Shown: piece by piece, positions 1 through 5,350 of the stretch
Position numbering within the stretch: the first letter of the stretch is position 1
How the letters are laid out: every line of letters begins with the position of its first letter
DNA from: a candidate division LCP-89 bacterium
Lineage (GTDB): Bacteria; Electryoneota; B3-LCP
Length of the DNA stretch: 7,361 nucleotides
Direction: 5' to 3'
Assembly: GCA_025774735.1 (NCBI GenBank)
Contig: JALGZU010000140.1
Location: forward strand, 1-7,361
Notes under the pieces: generated by a model
Databases searched by the model: none
Told to the model about the DNA's origin: nothing
The model's input: only the letters and a program-made list of their open reading frames with translations
Made by a program: the position numbers and the translations under genes

Positions 1-1341
1 CGCATCTGGCGGTCTATATTCAATGGCGATAGCTATCCGTCTACTGACAGAGAACGCAGGAAGTTTGTCTTCAATAACCTGATTCTGCACCTGCATCCCA
101 GGATGATCCCGGCGGATACGCTGAGATTTACGGTCACCTGGGGCCTCGGTGGGATGGCTGTTGTTCTGTTCCTCCTTCTGGCCAGTACGGGAGTACTCCA
201 GTTATTTGTATATAAACCGTCCATAAGTGAGGCATACCTCTCTGTCCAGCACCTTCAAACGAACGTCACCCTGGGCCAACTGATCAGGAATATTCACCAC
301 TGGAGTGCTAACTTCCTCGTCATTATAGCATTCCTCCATCTGCTGCGGGTGTATCTCAGCGGGGCTTATCACGAACCACGCCAGTTCAACTGGATTATCG
401 GTCTCGGTCTGTTCTTTCTGGTTCTCTGCTCCAATTTCACCGGATATCTGCTACCCTGGGACCAGCTGGCCTTCTGGGCGGTGACGATCTGTACGAGCAT
501 GTTCGAATATATTCCCATCGTAGGAACGGGAATGCAAAAGATGATCCGGGGCGGAACAGACGTTGGATCGACCACTCTATCCATCTTCTTCGCCTTTCAC
601 GTGGCAATTCTCCCCATCTGTTTCGCCAGCCTGATGCCCTTCCATTTCTGGCGCGTGCGCAAGGCGGGTGGAGTGGTGAAAGCTCGGCTAAGCGATGAGG
701 TGCTACCCGCCTCGGAAAATCTCGTGACCACCGTGCCACACCTCGTGATCCGAGAACTGGCGTTGGCGTTGATCCTCATCGCATTTGTTCTTTTCTTCTC
801 GATCTTTGTCAATGCTCCATTACAGGACCAAGCGAATCCGGGTTTGAGTCCGAACCCAACCAAAGCGCCCTGGTATTTCCTGGGGATTCAGGAGCTCCTG
901 ATTCATTTCCACCCCACCTTCGCGGTTCTGGTTATTCCAGTGATGATCATCGTGATGGTGCTGTTGTTGCCCTATCTTAAATATGAAGAAGTCAATGCAG
1001 GGATCTGGTTTGCCTCACCGAAAGGACGCTCCATGGGGCTGGTCGCGTTCATCACCGCTCTCCTTTTAACACCAAGCATGATTGTGTTGGACGAATACTT
1101 TGTTGACTTCGCATCCTGGCTGCCCGGTGTTGCTCCCATTATCAGCAATGGTTTACTGCCGTTTTTGGTTCTTTCGACGATCTTATTCGGATATTACCAG
1201 CTGATGAAGCGAAAATTCGCTCCAACAAACCTTGAGTTAATCCAGTCCACATTCATATTTCTTACCACAGCTTTCCTGATTCTGACCGTGACCGGCGTGT
1301 GGTTCCGGGGATCGGGCATGAAATTGACATGGCCATGGTAG
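1..1341 (+). CDS. Cytochrome b of a bc-type quinol oxidoreductase (b6 and subunit IV halves fused), 5'-partial
   Basis: This is the membrane core of a Rieske/cytochrome b complex, which oxidises quinol and carries the two b haems. The frame is open from base 1, and the codons before the ATG at 103 already encode family sequence (NNLILHLHP), so that ATG is internal and the true start lies upstream. Haem ligand pairs are His at 295 and 337 (14 apart) and His at 598 and 643 (15 apart, the b6 spacing). GYLLPWDQ marks the Qo-side region. The C-terminal half has subunit-IV features, with KAPWYFLGIQELL around 862-900 where PEWY normally lies, then several more hydrophobic helices and the ending RGSGMKLTWPW. 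The cysteine that binds haem ci in b6 appears replaced by Gly in TWGLGG (136-153). It is followed by a Rieske gene 49 bp downstream. The family assignment is secure; quinone type is inferred. Confidence 0.95.
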   Translation, partial: RIWRSIFNGDSYPSTDRERRKFVFNNLILHLHPRMIPADTLRFTVTWGLGGMAVVLFLLLASTGVLQLFVYKPSISEAYLSVQHLQTNVTLGQLIRNIHHWSANFLVIIAFLHLLRVYLSGAYHEPRQFNWIIGLGLFFLVLCSNFTGYLLPWDQLAFWAVTICTSMFEYIPIVGTGMQKMIRGGTDVGSTTLSIFFAFHVAILPICFASLMPFHFWRVRKAGGVVKARLSDEVLPASENLVTTVPHLVIRELALALILIAFVLFFSIFVNAPLQDQANPGLSPNPTKAPWYFLGIQELLIHFHPTFAVLVIPVMIIVMVLLLPYLKYEEVNAGIWFASPKGRSMGLVAFITALLLTPSMIVLDEYFVDFASWLPGVAPIISNGLLPFLVLSTILFGYYQLMKRKFAPTNLELIQSTFIFLTTAFLILTVTGVWFRGSGMKLTWPW

Positions 1342-1390
1342 TCAGTTTGCCTTTGCATTTTTCCCAAAGGCGTTGTATCTTGTCAGTATA

Positions 1391-1924
1391 ATGAAGCACG
1401 AGAAGATTGAAAGTAACGACAATCGGCCTGAACTCTCAAGGCGGCGGTTTCTAACCAAGGTGCTGATCGGATTAGGTGCTCTTACCCTGGTCGAATTCAT
1501 TGGAGTTGCCCTGGCATTTCTGAAGCCGCGCAAGTCTTCTACGGAGACTGATGATAGCGTAGGTCTCGTCGAGGCCGGTGCTGTCGAGGATTTTCTTCCT
1601 AATTCTGTCACAACATTTATCCGAGGCCGCTTCTACCTCGTCCGAATGGAAGATGGAGGATTTCTCGCCGTCTCGGGAATTTGCACCCATCTGGGTTGTG
1701 CCATACGCTGGGAAGCCGATGAAAACAAGTTTTTGTGTCCCTGCCACTCGTCCTCATTTGATATTACCGGCGGGGTCATAAGTCCCCCCGCCACGAAAGC
1801 TCTAGACATCTATCCGGTCACCATCGAAAACGAATTTGTGAGCGTTCATACAGGTCAACCCATCAAGCGCACCCGGTTTGAATCAGTGCATCTGACCTAC
1901 CCCGAACCTGTTCTAAGCAATTGA
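1391..1924 (+). CDS. Rieske [2Fe-2S] iron-sulfur protein, Tat-exported, membrane-anchored
   Basis: This 177-residue protein is the high-potential arm of the bc complex: it takes one electron from quinol at the Qo site and passes it to the c-type cytochrome on the periplasmic side. A twin-arginine motif, SRRRFLTK (residues 16-23), leads into a hydrophobic anchor (about 24-44). The cluster motifs are CTHLGC (98-103) and CPCHSSSFD (116-124). Ligands are therefore C98, H100, C116 and H119, with C103-C118 as the disulfide. The 12-residue gap between the two motifs matches the b6f type. The usual Gly-Ser-x-Tyr after CPCH reads Ser-Ser-Ser-Phe: the Ser is kept and the Tyr is lost. The ATG at 1391 is chosen although the best Shine-Dalgarno-like AAAGG (1366-1370) lies 20 bases away. 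A TTG at 1373 would add six residues but sits only 2 bases after that motif. The stop overlaps the next gene by 4 bp. Confidence 0.95.
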   Translation: MKHEKIESNDNRPELSRRRFLTKVLIGLGALTLVEFIGVALAFLKPRKSSTETDDSVGLVEAGAVEDFLPNSVTTFIRGRFYLVRMEDGGFLAVSGICTHLGCAIRWEADENKFLCPCHSSSFDITGGVISPPATKALDIYPVTIENEFVSVHTGQPIKRTRFESVHLTYPEPVLSN

Positions 1925-4197
1925 ACTTGAACGAAGAATCCCTGAAAACCTGGAAGATTGCGGGTATTGTTGCCTCGTGTGCGATACTGCTCGTAGTACC
2001 ACTCTACCTCCTCAAGATCAACTTCATCATGCCCATTCGAGAGTCTGGTCCTTCTCCACCGACTTTCGTGGGGCGGGATAAATGTCAGCCTTGTCACAAG
2101 GAAGCCTACGAGACCTGGATCGGCTCCCACCACGATCTCGCCATGGACGTCGCCACGGACAGCACGGTGTTGGGTGATTTTAATGACGTCACCTTCGTAC
2201 ACGACGGCATCACATCACGCTTTTATCGCCAGGATGGTAAGTTCTATGTTCATACACCGGGGCCGGATGGCGAGATGGCTGATTTCGAGATAACTCATAC
2301 TTTTGGTGTATTCCCTCTCCAACAATATCTATCTCCTTTCCCGGGCGGAAGGCTCCAGTGCCTGACGATTGCCTGGGACTCAAATGAAAAGAAATGGTTC
2401 CACCTCTACCCTGAGGACACGCACCCTCAAGATTGGCTGTATTGGACCAATCCCAGCATGAACTGGAACGGCATGTGCGCGGAATGTCATTCAACTCGCC
2501 TCCTGAAACGGTACGACTATGCGACGAAGACCTATCAAACTACCTGGTCGGAGATCGACGTCAGCTGCGAGTCATGTCACGGTCCCGGGTCTCACCACGT
2601 CGAATGGGCTGACAAACCGGAGATGGGGAGAACGGAACTGGAGGGTTATGGTCTGATCGTGCAAACGGGTGAAATGACTGCCACCGAACAGGTGGAACTG
2701 TGCGCCCGTTGTCATGCGCGTCGGTTGCTATTGGGCGATTACAGCCACGAAAGCAACAACCTTTTAGATGCGATGCTGCCGACGCTTCTGGAGGAAGGAT
2801 TATATTACCCCGATGGCCAGATATTGGACGAGGTTTACGTCTATGGATCGTTTGTACAGAGCAAGATGTATCGGCGGGGTGTGAAGTGCAACGACTGCCA
2901 TGACGTGCATAGCATCAAACGTATTCTGGAGGGAAATGACCTCTGTTTACAGTGCCATCAAGCTGATCTCTACGACAGCTACGATCACCATTTCCATAAG
3001 AAGGAGTTCGAAGGTCAGCCGAGCGAGGGTGCGCTCTGTGAAAAATGCCATATGCCCGGCCTCTATTACATGGGCAACGATTATCGTTTGGACCATAGCA
3101 TCAGGAATCCACGTCCCGATCTGAGTCTGGAGCTGAACGTGCCAAACTCTTGTAATATGAAAACTTGCCACGATGACAAATCCATTCAGTGGTCGGTGGA
3201 CTACATGATTGAGTGGTACGGGACATCCCGGAAACCCCATTACGGATCAGTTTTCGCAGCCGCTCGAGGCGGATTGCCGGAAGCTCAAGAGGGGCTGTTG
3301 AGAATAGCTGATGATAACCTGATGCCGACCATCGTCCGAGCTACCGCGCTGTCGCTACTCGAGCCGTACCCCATCGCTGAGACCATCTCCGCTTATGAAA
3401 TCGCCCTGATGGACAGCGTCGCCCTGGTGCGGCACGCCGCCGTGGCGAGTCTACCTCTATTGTCGCAGGAGGAGGTTAAACGGTTGATTGTCCCGATGCT
3501 CTACGATTCAGTCAAGGCTGTGCGGATGGAAGCCGCGCGATACCTTGTAGGGGTACAACGAGATCAGTTAGACGAGAGACAATTAACTGTCTTTTATTCT
3601 GGTTTGGAAGAGTACAAAGATGCCATGCAATATTCCACCGATATGCCTAGCTCCTGCATGAACCTGGGTAATGTTGCCATGGATCTGGATCAGGTGGAAT
3701 TCGCTGGAGATTATTATCGTTCAGCCATCCAGATCGACCGTGAGTTCTATCCAGCCAAGATCAACCTGGCGATGCTCTACAACCAGCTCGGAAGAAACGA
3801 CGACGCTGAATCGCTATATCGTGATGTTTTGGCGGAAAATCCCGAATTCCATGAAGTGTCGTATTCCCTGGGTTTGCTTCTGGCGGAGATGAACCGGTAC
3901 GAAGAAGCCGCTGATTTCTTGGCGAGGGCTTCGACGGGATTGCCTGAAAGAACTAGGATTTACTATAATTTGGGATTGGTCCTACAATTGCTTGATAGAA
4001 AATCTGAAGCAGAAAGTGCGCTTAGAAGCGCTATTGAACTTGAACCTTACAATCTTGATTATCTCTATGCGCTCGCGGACCACTACATAAAACGCGGTAT
4101 GGTGAATCAAGCGAAAGCGATTGCTCAGAGGATGAAAAAGAGTCATCCCGATAATCCGTTGGGGCAAAACATTTTGAACTTTTTAGAAGGGCTTTAA
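1921..4197 (+). CDS. Membrane-anchored octahaem cytochrome c with HEAT-like and TPR repeats
   Basis: This 758-residue periplasmic electron-transfer protein probably replaces cytochrome c1/f in the adjacent bc complex. One N-terminal transmembrane segment (about 12-34) has no clear cleavage site. Haem motifs begin at C55, C186, C216, C261, C323, C342 and C373 (all CxxCH), with CNMKTCH (411-417, CX4CH) as a probable eighth. The section with LQQYLSPFPGGRLQ (134-147) and CAECHST/CESCHGPG resembles the cytochrome-c554-like multihaem TPR proteins; this is from recall, not a search. Residues about 445-545 form helical pairs like HEAT repeats, and about 575-745 hold at least four TPR units (for example AKINLAMLYNQLGRNDDAE). 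The start is a TTG overlapping the Rieske stop as TTGA, which suggests translational coupling. A second TTG at 1927 is also possible, and no Shine-Dalgarno is evident. The last 250 bases are noticeably more AT-rich than the rest. Electron acceptor unknown. Confidence 0.92.
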   Translation: MNLNEESLKTWKIAGIVASCAILLVVPLYLLKINFIMPIRESGPSPPTFVGRDKCQPCHKEAYETWIGSHHDLAMDVATDSTVLGDFNDVTFVHDGITSRFYRQDGKFYVHTPGPDGEMADFEITHTFGVFPLQQYLSPFPGGRLQCLTIAWDSNEKKWFHLYPEDTHPQDWLYWTNPSMNWNGMCAECHSTRLLKRYDYATKTYQTTWSEIDVSCESCHGPGSHHVEWADKPEMGRTELEGYGLIVQTGEMTATEQVELCARCHARRLLLGDYSHESNNLLDAMLPTLLEEGLYYPDGQILDEVYVYGSFVQSKMYRRGVKCNDCHDVHSIKRILEGNDLCLQCHQADLYDSYDHHFHKKEFEGQPSEGALCEKCHMPGLYYMGNDYRLDHSIRNPRPDLSLELNVPNSCNMKTCHDDKSIQWSVDYMIEWYGTSRKPHYGSVFAAARGGLPEAQEGLLRIADDNLMPTIVRATALSLLEPYPIAETISAYEIALMDSVALVRHAAVASLPLLSQEEVKRLIVPMLYDSVKAVRMEAARYLVGVQRDQLDERQLTVFYSGLEEYKDAMQYSTDMPSSCMNLGNVAMDLDQVEFAGDYYRSAIQIDREFYPAKINLAMLYNQLGRNDDAESLYRDVLAENPEFHEVSYSLGLLLAEMNRYEEAADFLARASTGLPERTRIYYNLGLVLQLLDRKSEAESALRSAIELEPYNLDYLYALADHYIKRGMVNQAKAIAQRMKKSHPDNPLGQNILNFLEGL
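2083..3171 (+). other. Haem-binding region of the octahaem cytochrome (7 CxxCH + 1 CX4CH)
   Basis: The motifs lie at 2083-2097, 2476-2490, 2566-2580, 2701-2715, 2887-2901, 2944-2958 and 3037-3051 (CxxCH), and at 3151-3171 (Cys-Asn-Met-Lys-Thr-Cys-His, CX4CH). Several further His residues could serve as distal ligands (for example HH at residues 70-71 and 225-226, and the DHHFHK stretch near 355-360). The spacing groups them as one isolated N-terminal site, a trio (2-4) and a C-terminal set (5-8). All lie after the transmembrane anchor, as expected for haem attachment in the periplasm. Confidence 0.85.
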
Positions 4198-4208
4198 GTG
4201 AAATCCAT

Positions 4209-4247
4209 AAAAAAAAACGGGGATAAATTATATAAGGTGATTTATCC
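4209..4247 (-). terminator. Hairpin plus A9/T9 tract, terminator-like on the minus strand
   Basis: A perfect 8-bp stem pairs GGATAAAT (4221-4228) with ATTTATCC (4240-4247) across an 11-base loop. Nine A residues (4209-4217) lie on the left, so an RNA read on the minus strand would have the stem, three bases (CCG) and then U9: the layout of a Rho-independent terminator. Read on the plus strand the stem is not followed by a T-run, though it could still protect the 3' end of the cytochrome mRNA. The stem is AT-rich and therefore weak. Confidence 0.4.
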
Positions 4248-4429
4248 ATTCGAGAGAGATACAGAATAGATAAAAATTACTAACCGACAATTGATCCGTT
4301 GGCCGGTTTCGTACGGCACACAAAGGTTCCACGAATCGCCACAAACAGGGATTGAATGCGGTCGTAGAACCATGAGATGGTAAGGAGCAATATCAAACAA
4401 GCCATAAAATAATTGATTTTATCGAGCGC

Positions 4430-4457
4430 ATTCCCGAAATTGAGGTCGGGAATTTCG
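4430..4457 (+). promoter_or_regulatory. Two overlapping, mutually exclusive small hairpins upstream of the PAGT/glycine-zipper gene
   Basis: ATTCCCGA (4430-4437) can pair with TCGGGAAT (4446-4453) over 8 bases. Alternatively CGAAATT (4435-4441) can pair with AATTTCG (4451-4457) over 7 bases. The arms share bases, so only one can form at a time. The element ends about 33 bases before the Shine-Dalgarno of the gene at 4505. It could be a protein-binding palindrome or a 5' UTR structure; chance is also possible. Confidence 0.3.
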
Positions 4458-4476
4458 TGCACAGATCGAATGATGA

Positions 4477-4488
4477 GTGAAAATTCAC
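4477..4488. promoter_or_regulatory. Short dyad GTGAA-AA-TTCAC next to a ribosome binding site
   Basis: Five-base arms (GTGAA and TTCAC) flank two A residues, immediately upstream of the AGGGAGG at 4491. A two-base loop rules out a stable RNA hairpin. If it matters, it is more likely a half-site pair for a DNA-binding regulator. A single short dyad of this kind can easily occur by chance. Confidence 0.15.
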
Positions 4489-4490
4489 AC

Positions 4491-4497
4491 AGGGAGG
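4491..4497 (+). promoter_or_regulatory. Strong ribosome binding site for the gene at 4505
   Basis: AGGGAGG lies 7 bases before the ATG at 4505. This fixes the start even though it gives a somewhat long signal-peptide n-region of about 17 residues. Confidence 0.75.
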
Positions 4498-4504
4498 CAT
4501 AAAA

Positions 4505-5311
4505 ATGATAAAGAATCGCCATCTAGAACAAACCTGGGCGGATACTCTACGCCGATCAATCTGGTGTTTAGCATTGATCGCCTTATTCGCCTCCGTAAAT
4601 TCGTTGGCCGACACGATTGTACTGAAGGACGGCCAGGTCTTCACGGGAACGTTTAAAGGCGGAACCGAGGGGATTATTAACTTTGAAGTTGATGGGAGTC
4701 TGCGAGCATTCGCGATTGGAGACATCACAACCATGACGTTTTCACCTCGCACACAGACAGGCACTACTGCACCGCCAACTGCACCAACAGGGTCTTCGGA
4801 TGCTAAGGTATCGACACCGGTATCGGGGACATTCACCCTGCCGGCAGGAACGCGACTTTTTACAAAATTTGACGGAGAGGTCAGTACGGCTACACATGGC
4901 GCCGGCTCAAAGTTCACCGCAGTTACGGAAATGGACATCACGATTGGTGGGGCGGTTGTGGTCCCGAAGGGTACCACCATCTACGGGAAAGTCGTTCAGG
5001 CCAGGGGTGGAAAAAGATTGGGGAAGGTTTATCTGATTATGGAATACTCGGACTTTAGTCTGAATAACCAGCTCTTCCCCATAGTTACGGACCAATTCGG
5101 CGCTGAAGGTGGTGGGGGCCAGGCCATTCGCGCGGCTGGAGCTGGAGCGCTGATCGGCGCGGGTGTGGGAGACGACAGGGGTGATGGCGCTGCCCGGGGA
5201 GCCATGATAGGAGCGGGATTGTCATTGATGGGTCCCAAAAATCACATCGCCATTCCCGCAGGAACTCTGGTCGAAGTAAACCTGAAACAGGCGGCGGTGA
5301 TCCAGAGATAA
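4505..5311 (+). CDS. Secreted protein with Sm-like module, PAGT-type beta domain and glycine zipper; function unknown
   Basis: This is a 268-residue exported envelope protein. A signal peptide (1-35, hydrophobic core about 19-31, likely cleavage after SLA) precedes a small beta module, DTIVLKDGQVFTGTF to IGDITTMTF (36-79), of the Sm-like type common at the start of secreted proteins. A Thr/Pro-rich linker follows (about 82-108). The main domain (about 109-196) opens with TFTLPAGTRL and contains VVVPKGTTIYGKV and a closing NNQLFPIVTD. Next comes a Gly/Ala segment (about 202-243) with small-xxx-small spacing typical of a glycine zipper, split by a charged DDRGDG turn. It ends with IAIPAGTLVEVNL, echoing the earlier LPAGT strand. 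I recall the same order (PAGT domain, Gly-rich zipper, closing PAGT strand) in uncharacterised Acidobacteria and delta-proteobacterial proteins, but know no function. A strong ribosome binding site supports the start. The next gene begins 39 bp downstream, probably in the same operon. Confidence 0.85.
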   Translation: MIKNRHLEQTWADTLRRSIWCLALIALFASVNSLADTIVLKDGQVFTGTFKGGTEGIINFEVDGSLRAFAIGDITTMTFSPRTQTGTTAPPTAPTGSSDAKVSTPVSGTFTLPAGTRLFTKFDGEVSTATHGAGSKFTAVTEMDITIGGAVVVPKGTTIYGKVVQARGGKRLGKVYLIMEYSDFSLNNQLFPIVTDQFGAEGGGGQAIRAAGAGALIGAGVGDDRGDGAARGAMIGAGLSLMGPKNHIAIPAGTLVEVNLKQAAVIQR

Positions 5312-5336
5312 GCCCTAAGGACAGGATCGAAACCAT

Positions 5337-5343
5337 AAAGGAG
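5337..5343 (+). promoter_or_regulatory. Ribosome binding site favouring the upstream start at 5351
   Basis: AAAGGAG lies 7 bases before the ATG at 5351. It is a near-ideal Shine-Dalgarno and is the main argument for the longer form of the following protein, against the ATG at 5453. Confidence 0.7.
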
Positions 5344-5350
5344 TGCAAAG

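Larger units (their letters stand above)
4198..4504. other. 307-bp AT-rich intergenic region separating the respiratory operon from the envelope genes
   Basis: I see no convincing gene here. It contains an A9 tract with an adjacent hairpin (4209-4247), two competing small hairpins (4430-4457), a short dyad (4477-4488) and the ribosome binding site of the next gene (4491-4497). No consensus sigma-70 promoter with a proper -35/-10 pair was recognised, although a promoter for the downstream genes is expected here. No plus-strand terminator with a T-run follows the cytochrome gene. Confidence 0.6.

Noticed and set aside
437..739. Minus-strand frame inside cytochrome b
   Set aside because: An Arg/Pro-rich shadow of a conserved membrane-protein gene; no supporting signals.
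103..1341. ATG at 103 as the true start of cytochrome b
   Set aside because: The frame is open back to base 1 and encodes family sequence (RRKFVFNNLILHLHP) before this ATG, so the gene is truncated by the window edge.
1373..1390. TTG at 1373 as the Rieske start
   Set aside because: It adds only MYLVSI and lies 2 bases after the AAAGG, too close for normal initiation; the ATG at 1391 gives a compact Tat signal. Not fully excluded.
4282..4308. Imperfect inverted repeat AACCG...CGGTT in the gap
   Set aside because: Only five paired bases plus an interrupted three-base inner stem; easily due to chance.
4280..4522. Minus-strand 80-codon frame with a hydrophobic segment in the intergenic gap
   Set aside because: It has no ribosome binding site at either possible ATG, overlaps the start of a well-supported gene and has no recognisable family. 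It is mentioned only in connection with the minus-strand terminator-like hairpin.
4393..4980. Minus-strand 195-codon frame antisense to the glycine-zipper gene
   Set aside because: Its Val/Pro/Ser-rich composition is what the complement of a Gly/Thr-rich gene would give; the plus strand has a signal peptide, domain motifs and a strong ribosome site.
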